Shown one piece after another: positions 1 to 8,169 of a stretch of 64,000 nt of DNA. This stretch comes from Ischnura elegans (Eukaryota > Arthropoda > Insecta > Odonata > Coenagrionidae), in assembly GCF_921293095.1 (NCBI RefSeq), contig NC_060252.1:79442866-79506865 (forward strand), given 5' to 3'. A program made the translations under genes and the position numbers. How positions within the stretch are numbered: the first letter of the stretch is position 1; every line of letters starts with the position of its first letter. The notes beneath the pieces are model-generated. The model saw only the letters and a program-made list of their open reading frames with translations, was not told the origin of the DNA and did not search any database.

Positions 1-2309
1 CTGAAAGTGAGGTTTTGATCGATTAGCACTCCCAGGTAGGTTGCTGTGGTGGACTGGTGGATCCTTTGGTTCCATAGCGTCACTTGGTGTTGTTGATGGT
101 GCTTCTTCCCAAGAGGTTTGATGATGATCAGCTGCGTCTTCTTTGGGTTTTGCCTCACTCTCCAGTCCTTGAACCACTTCTCAAGGCGCGACAGCATGTT
201 CTGTAAGTAGTTCTCTGCCGTCCGCGGTGTGAGGGCTGTGTAATCCATAGGGCTGTGTCGTCGGCGTATTGGATTACTTCCACGGGTTTTCTTTGTTTCC
301 TGTCCGTGGGTATGTCGTGGCAGTACAGCGAGAAGAGTAGGGGGGACAGCACGGTGCCCTGAGGGACACCGGCTTGTAGGGGGAAAGCGGAGGAGAGCTG
401 GGGTCCGACTCTAACCCTCGCGCTTCTGTTTCTGATGAAACAGTTTATAAGCCGCAGGAGGTCCTGTTCCATCCCGGGCAGCTTCTCTAGCTTGTACATA
501 AGCCCGTCGTGCCACACGCTGTCGAATGCCCTTTCTATGTCCAGGAACAGTGCCGCTGTGTATCTGTTCCTGTTGATCCCTTCTGCTGCCGTGCTGGTTA
601 GGAGAGTGAGGGGATCCGTGGTGCACCGGTGTGGTCTGAATCCATACTGTAGTTGTGGTAGGGCTCCGTTTTCTTCCAGTAGTTTGGTCAAGCGCTGCAC
701 TATAATTCTCTCGAACCACTTTCCGACGGTGCTGGTTAAGCTGATAGGTCGGTAGTTTTCAGCTTTCGAATTGTCCTTTCCAGGCTTGGGTATCATTACC
801 ATGGTCATTTTCTTCCAAGCCTGGGGACAGTATCCTAGTGCAAGCGCTGCGTTGAAGATATTCCGTAGAGGTGGTAAGCACGCTGGTGAGTGCATCAGAT
901 GTATGGCCTTTATACCATCGTCTCCGGGTGCCTTGTTTTTCCTCGGTTTAGCAGATGCCATGTCTTCCTCGGTGATGCTTCTGAGAATGCCCGTTCTTTC
1001 TTGTTCCTCAGGTATTTCTTCCCGTGGCAGGAATCTCCCCCTCTTCCATCTGGCGTGGAAGGCACAAGTTTCCATGTTCTTATTATTGAACAGGGAGTCT
1101 TGCATCGGAGAGTAGACGTCCTGCAGTACTCTCCGGAATTCTTCTGCCTTTTCTGCTGGCTCTGCTATCGGGTTGTCATCGGGACCCTTCAACGAGGTGT
1201 GCGTCTGAGTCAGCTGTCCCGTCAGCATCTTGAATTTTCTCCAGAACGCACCCCCGTCCCGGTAGTCGAGGTGTTTACAGGCATTTTCCCGGGCTTTTTC
1301 TTTTACTTCGATGGCATTTCTGCGTATCACAGCGTTTTGCCTGTTCCACTCTTGTTTGACCGCCGGGTCTCTGTACCGGATCCATTCTCTGTAGAGTGCC
1401 CTCTTTTCTTTGATGAGTCACTATATGTGGGGCGAGCGGCGGACAGGCGGTGTCAATTGTCTTCATCGGGATAGCAGTGGCGGCTTCGGCGAAGGCCCTC
1501 TCCACAGTCTCTATCGCTGCATCAACTTCCGTGACGTTGTGTAGCTCTCCGATGTCTCCTGTTTTAGCCTGTACTGTTCTGTTGAAGGCTTCCCAGTCCA
1601 CCTTCTTCCAATCTGGTCTCTGGATGACGTAGTTCCCTCGCTGTTTCACCCACCTGAAAGAGAAAGAGAACGGGAGGTGGTCGGATGTAATGCAATCGTC
1701 TACGTTGACCTGTCCGCATAGAGGCATAAGGTCACCCGTGACGATTGCATGATCAGGGTTGAATGCTCCTCTCCCTATGGAAGTGGGGGAAGGGATGTCC
1801 AGCCGCACCATGGGACTGCGGAGGAGAAAAGAGAGGAGTTTGCGCCCATTGGCGTTAGTAGCGTGGTCCCTGAAGGCGTGATGGCGTGCGTTGAAATCCC
1901 CGAGGAGTATTGTGGGTTTCTTGCTGTCAGCGATGAAGTCCAGGAGCTTCATCGGTAGCGGCGCTCGTGGTCGACAGTAGAGCACGCAGATCTGCACGTC
2001 TCTTTGTCCAAGTCGCGCAATCGCCATCACTGCGTCGTTCCCTTCTGGCAGGCAGTTCTCCGGGATGTCTAGTTGTTTGGCGATGTCAGAGCGGATCAAG
2101 ATTGCGACTCCACCGGATCGTGGTTTAGTCCTCGGGATGGTGAACTCCTGGAAGCCAGAGATTTTAATTTTAGTGGAGGGTTTGAGGAAGGTCTTCACCA
2201 GCCCCATGATGGCGACCTTCCTGCTCCTCATATGTTCCCGGAGCAGTGACCGTTTTTGGGCCACGGCTCCGTTGATGTTTAGGAACGACACTTTTGGGGA
2301 CTGATTCAT
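1..2309 (-). pseudogene. LINE M1 ORF2 (APE endonuclease + reverse transcriptase), frameshifted
   Basis: The first part, 1275-2309, is an endonuclease/exonuclease/phosphatase domain: VSFLNINGA near the start, ILLGDFNARHHAFRD and TSDHLPFSF at the end. These match the Mg-binding and catalytic motifs of APE-type LINE endonucleases that nick target DNA. The frame shifts near 1400-1420 and the reverse transcriptase follows to about 245. RT motifs visible are YRPISLTSTVGK, QYGFRP, LDIERAFDSVWHDGL, GVPQGTVLSPLLFSLY and the catalytic YADDTALW. A second frameshift near 245 follows; in the new frame RT-thumb-like sequence (LEKWFKDWRV, TYLGVLIDQNL) continues to the window edge. Two frameshifts argue for a dead copy. 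Confidence 0.88.
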
Positions 2310-2318
2310 GTTAGTTTC

Positions 2319-3638
2319 CTAGTCTCGGCGCGTCGCTCCCGCGTAGGTCTTCCATCCGAAGATGGTCCTTGCCGCTACCCTGATGACGTCCGCAACCTCC
2401 TCTGCGACGCCGGGGTGAACGGTGTCCCGGATGACCTGCGACATGAAGCGGATCACCTGGCTCCTCGTCGCTGGCTGGTACCCTGGTTGTGCCTGTAATA
2501 GATCAGAAAAGAAATCTACTTCAGGGGCTTGGTCATGGCGCTGCTCTGCCGGGCGCTCAGGGCGAGCCGGGGAGACAGCGCGCTCACGTGTGCCCAGAGG
2601 CGGAGGGTGCCGGCCCTGGACACGAGTGGCACCATATTGCGGCGTCTGGGTGCGTGTGGACTTCCTGGTTCGGGTCGGGCGGGCCGGCTCGCATCGATAC
2701 AGGCGGCCGTCAAGTGAGAAACCGCCGCTCAGAGTTCTCCCGCATTTCCTCCAACTGGCTGCTGGGACGATGACCCTCACGACGGTCGTCTTCCTCCGTC
2801 TCCGTGTGTAGATCCTCCAGGCCTCCTTCACGGGGATGTCCAACTCCAGGAGTCTCTCCACTAGGTGGTCCACTCTCGTGGCGTAGTCCACACCTAGAAT
2901 GACAAAATGTACGAGTTCACTCACGGGTGTAGGAGATGGCGCGGCTGGGCGCCGTTCAGGGGGCAGATCGTATTGGAGTGGCTCCCCTATGGCATAGTCC
3001 AAACGTCTATATTCATGCCTCAGGGTCTCCACACCTCTACTATCTACGTTCACAATTGCGGTGCGCCGCTCCGTGTTGACGAAGATCCGGGCATTTGCAA
3101 GGTCCGGATAGGCCTGGCGCCAAGCTTGAAAGAAGCTGCGCTGACTGCAGGACCTTGGGAGACGGGCGATGCGAACTGGGAAGGTGCGGGTCGGGGGCGT
3201 GGCGGAGGTGTGGGGTGGTCTCGTGGCGGTGGGTGCCGTAGTTGGTGGGATGGTGCGAGTTGGGGCACCGGATGGCTGCCACCTCGTAACGAGGCTGAAC
3301 GTTTGGCTCAGGATGGAGGGAGGGGTAGGCACTTGGAGAGCCATCAGGGATGGTAATGCAGCCACCGCAGTGGCCACGATGGTGGGGGTAGAGGTTGCCG
3401 CTGGGGTGATTGGTTGGAAGAGGGGGGGTGAGGCGAGCGACCTCATGGAGCTGTTGGGAAAGGAAGCCAAAGAGGAAGAAGCGGCAGGGGAGGTAGCTGC
3501 CTCGTCCGCTGATGGAGGGGCGTGAGCTGGGCTAGCCCTCGAACTAGGCCGCGCGGAGGGCACAGCAGAGTCCGGGGATTCAGGAGACTCGGCCTGTCCC
3601 CGCAGACGGCGGAGAAGAGATCCGGGCACCCGTTCCAT
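2319..3638 (-). CDS. LINE M1 ORF1, gag-like RNA-binding protein (439 aa)
   Basis: An intact 439-residue frame upstream of an endonuclease/RT ORF, the position of the nucleic-acid-binding ORF1 of LINEs. Residues about 1-150 are low-complexity, rich in Ser, Pro, Ala and Thr. From about residue 155 there is a structured part with a possible RRM-like fold (FFQAWRQAYPD, TAIVNVDSRGVE) and a second half containing ELVHFVILGVDYATRVDHLV. A basic Arg/Thr/Pro stretch near residues 320-370 could bind RNA. No zinc knuckle is visible. Function is inferred from position and from general resemblance to Jockey-type gag proteins, which package element RNA. The start at 3638 is the first ATG of the frame and gives the full-length product. 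Confidence 0.75.
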   Translation of the reverse strand: MERVPGSLLRRLRGQAESPESPDSAVPSARPSSRASPAHAPPSADEAATSPAASSSLASFPNSSMRSLASPPLFQPITPAATSTPTIVATAVAALPSLMALQVPTPPSILSQTFSLVTRWQPSGAPTRTIPPTTAPTATRPPHTSATPPTRTFPVRIARLPRSCSQRSFFQAWRQAYPDLANARIFVNTERRTAIVNVDSRGVETLRHEYRRLDYAIGEPLQYDLPPERRPAAPSPTPVSELVHFVILGVDYATRVDHLVERLLELDIPVKEAWRIYTRRRRKTTVVRVIVPAASWRKCGRTLSGGFSLDGRLYRCEPARPTRTRKSTRTQTPQYGATRVQGRHPPPLGTRERAVSPARPERPAEQRHDQAPEVDFFSDLLQAQPGYQPATRSQVIRFMSQVIRDTVHPGVAEEVADVIRVAARTIFGWKTYAGATRRD

Positions 3639-4816
3639 CCGGCTTCGCAGGGGGGGATCCGGAGATCCGTGGTAAGGCCAGAGCCCTGGGGGAACCGCGA
3701 GACCTCAGGTTATAGATGGTCGGGCATGATAAGGGGCGGTTGGTGAGTCGCCCGGAGACTACTCGCTCCATCGTGCCGACTCTCAGATCTTACCAGGCTC
3801 CGTGACGCGGAGCCCGGCATCCGTGATGCGGAACAGTCTTGGAACAGGTTGGCCGTGACGCAGTGCAACCGAAGGCCTTCTCGTTATGCGAGCTAGTCGT
3901 CGACGGTCGTATTAAGCACCAAAAATACGGGCACCGATGCCGTTACGCGGCTGACCGGGGCCTTGAAGCAAGAGCGGGGTGGCTCTTATGCCAAGTCCCG
4001 CTTAGATCTGAGAGGCGCTGGTGCCTCTCAAATCAGGCCCCTATTCTTAGGCGCTGATGCCTTGTAAAACTTAGGCGCTGATGCCTTGTGAAAAACTAAG
4101 TTACTGGCCTTTGAAGCAAGGGCGGGGTGGCTCTTATGCCAAGTCCCGCTTAGATCTTAGAGGCGCTGATGCCTCTCAAATCAGGCCCCTATTCTTAGGC
4201 GCTGATGCCTTGTAAAACTTAGGCGCTGATGCCTTTGCGAAAAAAATTCGGAGCGAGGTGTAAGTACGGAAAAGGCCCTCTTCGGGTTCTTTCGGAAAGG
4301 CTACCAAGAACTTGTGGCTTAAGGCCCTGGTGTCAGGACCTCCCCTGACGGGGGAGGGCCGCCTAGCGCTGTGTTGTCCTCCCCAACCCCTGTGTACCTA
4401 TTGGACTACTTGCCCGCAGACAAGCAGAATAGCCCCAACGATGATCGCTGCCCCACGGCTGGAGAACCCACCGCACGTTACGTGGGCGCCGTTAATGTTT
4501 GTGAAGGGGTGGTCCGTCAGCTGCTAACGAGTGCGTTAGCGTGCAAGCTTCAGGAAATGGTGACTCTCACCCTATGGCCAACGAGTGCGTCGGGGTAGGT
4601 CGTATGAGAGGTTTTGCGTGTACCAGCCGGCGATTGGAGGACCGAACCCTCTCCACTTGCAGACTTCGCTTGGGCAGATACTAGTTCCCCCGGGCGGGGG
4701 AATGCCCCTGCAGTCACAAGGGTGCAAACTTTGGGTTACCCGTAGGGCCCGCAGAAAGTTCCTTGCACTGGCCTAAAAGAGACAGGAGAGAAAATGGCCC
4801 CAAAAAGGACCAAGTA
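3639..4816. other. GC-rich non-coding stretch, probably LINE 5' UTR sequence
   Basis: About 1.2 kb without a convincing gene. It is GC-rich and contains short direct repeats (next entry) and two G/C hairpins with four-base loops near 4340-4358 (CCTCCCC, loop TGAC) and 4687-4704 (TTCCCCC, loop GGGC). These resemble the C5/G5 hairpin at the 5' ends of LINEs A, B and C. It could be the 5' UTR of the minus-strand LINE M1 on its left, of the old plus-strand LINE on its right, or of both. I could not decide which. Confidence 0.4.
3963..4240. repeat. Tandem duplication, unit about 148 bp, with internal GGCGCTGATGCCTT repeats
   Basis: The block starting TTGAAGCAAG at 3963 is repeated from 4112 with few changes (GAGCGGGGTGG versus GGCGGGGTGG; CTGGTGCC versus CTGATGCC). 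Inside each unit a shorter motif around TTAGGCGCTGATGCCTT occurs two or three times and forms a small self-complementary core (GGCGCTGATGCC). Seen directly; purpose unknown. Confidence 0.85.
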
Positions 4817-5560
4817 GCAAAGGAGAATAGGCTGCCTCCTTCCTCCTGGTGGTGGATTTTCTTCCTTCCTAGTCCGGTCCTTAGGTTGGTGGTCTTCCTT
4901 CCTGGTCCGGTCCTTGGCTCCTAGCCTTCGGTCGCGACTAGCGCTTCCTCAGGCGGTTTCCCTTGGTGGCGGTGTTGTCCTCCTTCCTTGGTCGGTCCTG
5001 GCTCTTGTCCCCTGTGGTAGAAGGTTAGCCGGCGCCCGACCGTATAGGCCCTTAAAAGGACCTTAAGCAAAGGAGAATAGACTGCCTCCCTCCTCCAGGT
5101 GGTGGACTTCCTTCCTTCCTAGTCTGGTCCTTAGGCTGGTGGTCTTCCTTCCTTGTCCGGTCCTTGGCTCCTAGCCTTCGGTCGCGACTAGCGCTTCCTC
5201 AGGCGGTTTCCCTTGGTGGCGGTGTTGTCCTCCTTCCTCGGTCGGTCCTTGCTCTTGTCCCCTGTGGAAGAAGGTTAGTCGGCGACCGACTGTGTAGGCC
5301 CTTAAAAGGACCTTAAGCAAAGGAGATTGGTGGTAGGTGGGTTAGCCCTGAGAGGGACTCTCCCTCCTTGGCACGCCTTGGCGGCTGTCCTCGGTTGCGG
5401 CAAGCGCTTCCTCGGACGGAACCTCCTTGGCGGGTGTTGTCCTCTCTTCTTGACGCGGGTCGTCGACGGTACGCTCGCCTCCTTGCCGCTGTCCCTCGAT
5501 GAGGTGCTCCTCGGTGGTCCTCTCGGCGAAGTCTCCCTCGATGATCCACGAACTGCTGCT
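4817..5560. repeat. Tandem repeats of 250 bp ahead of LINE ORF1
   Basis: GCAAAGGAGA recurs at 4817, 5067 and 5317, spaced exactly 250 bases. Units 1 (4817-5066) and 2 (5067-5316) are nearly identical; unit 3 (from 5317) is diverged but keeps AGCGCTTCCTC and GGTGTTGTCCTC. The array runs directly into LINE ORF1 sequence at about 5566. This is the arrangement of monomeric LINE promoters, known for example in mouse L1. A promoter role here is inference. Confidence 0.8.
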
Positions 5561-5565
5561 CTGAC

Positions 5566-6313
5566 CCTGACAAAGGTGTCTCCCTTTCTAATAAGACGAG
5601 TTCTGTCGGCAGCGATACCCGGTGACTTAGAATCGGCCAAAAAATTAAGGGATGGATCACTGTTAATTAAAACCAGCAACGAAAAACAAAGCGAAAAGTT
5701 ATTGAAAATGACAAAATTTAACGAAATACCCGTTAAGGTCCAGGTGCACCAAACACTCAATACATGTCGGGGAGTCATTTCGCATTAGGACCTGCTCTAC
5801 GTCTCTGAAGATGAGATAAAGAGTGAGATCGCGTCTCAGGGTGTAATAGACTGCCGCCGTCTTAAGACAAAGAGGAACGGTGAGCTGATCAACAGCACGT
5901 CCGTCATCCTCGCTTTCTGTCGTGACAAACTTCCTGATAAGGTCTATGTGGGATACGAATCTGTTTCCGTAAGGCCATTCATTCCTAGCCCCATGCGGTG
6001 TTTCCAATGCCAGCGTTTCGGCCACATCGCTACTAGATGTGAGGGCAAGGCCACCTGCCCGCGCTGTGGCAAAGAGAAACACGAAGGTGACGCGTGCAAC
6101 TCTGAACCAACCTGTGTGAATTGCGAGGGATCACATCCGGTTTACTCTCGAGATTGCCCCAAGATGAGAGAAGAGAAAAAAATAAAGGAGATAAAAACAG
6201 TGGAAAAGCTGCCATATAATGAAGGCCGGAAAAAATATAGAACACTCATCGTGCCTACGTTCTCCCGTTCGTATGCTGCCGTAGTAGATAGTGAGAAAAA
6301 TAATAATACAGAC
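5566..6313 (+). pseudogene. Old LINE ORF1, 5' part (gag-like, CCHC knuckles)
   Basis: Homologous to ORF1 of elements A, B and C from TKVSPFLIRRVLSAA onward. It carries the family domain (KKLRDGSLLIKTSN, TLNTCRGVISH) and three Cys/His knuckles near 6000-6160 (CFQCQRFGHIATRC, CPRCGKEKHEGDAC, CVNCEGSHPVYSRDC), which in LINE gag proteins bind element RNA. A single in-frame TAG at 5786-5788 replaces the Phe or Tyr found in the other copies; the frame then continues to the element A insertion. The N-terminal 40 or so residues of the family are not recognisable upstream of 5566, where 5'-UTR repeat sequence abuts instead. Confidence 0.88.
6299..6313. repeat. Target-site duplication of LINE A, left copy (15 bp)
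   Basis: AATAATAATACAGAC immediately before the C-rich start of element A; identical to 12079-12093 after its (TAC)n tail. Both copies are part of the old ORF1 reading frame. Confidence 0.95.
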
Positions 6314-6345
6314 CCCCGCACGGGGGGAAGAGAGTAATCTCTTCC
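6313..6345 (+). promoter_or_regulatory. 5'-terminal double hairpin of LINE A
   Basis: Stem 1 is CCCCC/GGGGG around GCAC (6313-6326). Stem 2 is GGAAGAGA/TCTCTTCC around GTAA (6326-6345). The same structure occurs at the start of elements B and C. A role in RNA stability, translation or reverse transcription is inferred, not shown. Confidence 0.6.
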
Positions 6346-6934
6346 TTTGGGGAGCCGCGCCCCCACGGACCCGAGCCCACCGAGGAGACAAGCTCGTTAA
6401 AAAACCCCGTCGTTCGCTCGGATAGTGTCCAGACAGCATGTGACTGCTGTTCTGAGTAGCCGTAACATCTGGCGTCCAGAATCACCCACGTGTTTGCCGT
6501 GCGTGGAGACCCGTACAAGGGGGAGAAGGGGATCCTGGTGGGTGAGTTCTCCGGCACCCAGCTGGGCGTCGGAAACCCGGTATGGTCCGGAATTCAATAC
6601 CCCACTTCGGCCCTGGATTCCCCGAAAAACGGGCGGCCGAGAAGAGCCCAGCTCGGTCAATCGGCTCCTGGCGGCTGGGGAGCTTGGCGGCTCCTTCCGA
6701 GCGTACGCCAGGACGGGTTAGTGCTGGAGATATGGGGGTCTCCGTAGGGCGGCCGAAGGCGTGTGGGTTCGGAGGGCCCCCGCGCTGGAGGTTCTAACCC
6801 GAAAGAGGCCTCCTATCGAAGGTTCCTATATCCCTTGGGTAGCCCTGGCGACCACACCGGATCTCGGTGTGGCGTCCCGAATGTGTGGCTCCGTGGTGGG
6901 TGGGGAGCCCAGGGGACGAATTTTGTACGAGCGT
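6346..6934 (+). promoter_or_regulatory. 5' UTR of LINE A
   Basis: GC-rich, almost identical to the corresponding parts of B (39524-40146) and C (47567-48190) up to about 6922. LINE 5' UTRs normally carry the internal promoter. Short open frames here shift between copies because of single-base indels (for example the A run before CGGGCGG), so they are not treated as genes. Confidence 0.7.
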
Positions 6935-8078
6935 ATGGATAATAACTTCTTACCTCCAACAAAAAGATCCCGTCCGGAAACGAATGGGGGAGAAATGAAA
7001 ATAATAAATTTCTTATAATGAAATGTCAGAAGGAAGGGGAAACACTAAAAAAAGTGTCCCCTTTCTTAATTCGTAAAGTCCTCTCTGCTACGGTCCCAGG
7101 TGATATAAAATCGGCCAAAAAGTTACGGGATGGATCCCTTTTGATCGAAACGGCAAACCAGGCGCAAAGTGAGAAGGTTCTCAACATGAAACTGATGCAC
7201 GACATCCCAGTGACAGTGGAGGTTCACCGAACCCTGAACACTTGTCGGGGAGTTATAAGCCATTTCGACCTACTATATGTGGACGCTGACGAAATCAAAC
7301 AAGAGATGGCATCCCAGGGAGTGTGCGACGCTCGTCGGATGACAACGAAACGGAATGGAGAAATAGTAAACACCACCTCTGTAGTGCTTACATTTACGTG
7401 TGACCGGCTCCCTGACAAAGTGTTCATAGGGTATGAATCAGTTCCCGTGCGACCATTCATACCAGCCCCGATGCGCTGTTTCCAGTGCCAAAAATTCGGC
7501 CACATCGCAACGCGATGTGAGGGCAAGGACAAGTGCCCGCGTTGCGGCAAGGACAAGTACGATGGGGACAAATGTGCTGAAGCGGCCTGCTGCGTGAATT
7601 GCGAGGGTACGCACGCGGCTTATTCTCGCGATTGCCCGAAAATGAAAGAGGAACGGAAGATTATGGAAATTGAAACTGTGGATAAAATATCTTACCTAGA
7701 GGCAAGGAAAAAGTTCAAAGCCCTTAGTGCCCCCTCTTTCTCGCGTTCCTTTGCCGCAATCGCCTCCGCTCCAGTTAAGAAGTGCACCATTTCTACACAG
7801 ACGGAACCTGAAAAGCAGATAGATGTATTAAAAAAAAAACGAATGCGAGTAACAGCAACAATAAAAAAAACACCCCTAACACTTCCGTAGTGTCTCCCAA
7901 AAATACAGCAAAGAAAACAACCAGAAAACCTGACCAGCGAGAGAAAACTCCCTCTCCTGGTCCCTCCGGCAAAGGTATGGAACCGATGCAGGAGGACATA
8001 GACGAAGACCTCTGTATTTCGGACACAGAGATCGTAAAAGTCAGGAATAAGGGAAGGAAAAGTCGCTTGAAGCGATGA
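6935..8078 (+). pseudogene. LINE A ORF1, gag-like protein with three CCHC knuckles, two frame breaks
   Basis: Translation would start at ATG 6935 (MDNNFLPPTKRSRPE), equivalent to the METITLPPPKRSRPD start of B and C. The frame breaks at about 7015, where a one-base shift leads into the main frame 7018-7890. This frame holds the family gag domain and three Cys/His knuckles (CFQCQKFGHIATRC, CPRCGKDKYDGDKC, CVNCEGTHAAYSRDC). At a run of ten A (about 7830) the frame departs again; the conserved C-terminal part (QEDIDEDLCISDTEI, basic end RNKGRKSRLKR) lies in another frame, 7890-8078. The first half is closer to the old copy, the second half almost identical to B/C. Role: RNA-binding protein of the retrotransposition particle (family knowledge). 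Confidence 0.85.
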
Positions 8079-8169
8079 TTCCACAGATTTCCGGGCTAAT
8101 GCTGCTCCAAGTTTAAATATTTACATCTTTTTTTTCTGTTTTTATCTTTCACCTTTTTTAAACCTTTTT

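Larger units (their letters stand above)
1..3638 (-). mobile_element. Non-LTR retrotransposon M1 (LINE), minus strand, 3' end outside window
   Basis: A minus-strand LINE with the usual two-ORF layout: a gag-like ORF1 (2319-3638), then 9 bases later an ORF2 with an APE-type endonuclease and a reverse transcriptase. The reverse transcriptase continues past position 1, so the 3' end of the element is not in the window. ORF1 is open, whereas ORF2 carries at least two frameshifts, so the copy is probably dead. The clade (Jockey/R1-like) is inferred from the EN-RT order; the window ends before any RNase H could be seen. It is a different lineage from the A/B/C family: its ORF1 has no visible CCHC knuckles. 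Confidence 0.9.

Noticed and set aside
4817-5330. CRISPR-like array
   Set aside because: Units of 250 bp repeat head to tail without unique spacers; this is an ordinary tandem array next to a LINE.
5302-5778. Minus-strand frame of 158 codons
   Set aside because: Opposite to the 5'-UTR repeats and ORF1 of the old LINE; no domain and frame changes with the repeats.
6313-6420. HDV-like or hammerhead ribozyme at the LINE 5' end
   Set aside because: Two simple hairpins are visible, but I could not place the nested P1/P2/P3 strands and catalytic C region of an HDV fold, nor a CTGATGA/GAAA hammerhead core.
6425-7018. Open frames of 70-100 codons in the LINE 5' UTRs of A, B and C (also near 39702 and 47703)
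   Set aside because: They look conserved only because the copies are near-identical DNA; single-base indels in the A run before CGGGCGG change the frame between copies.
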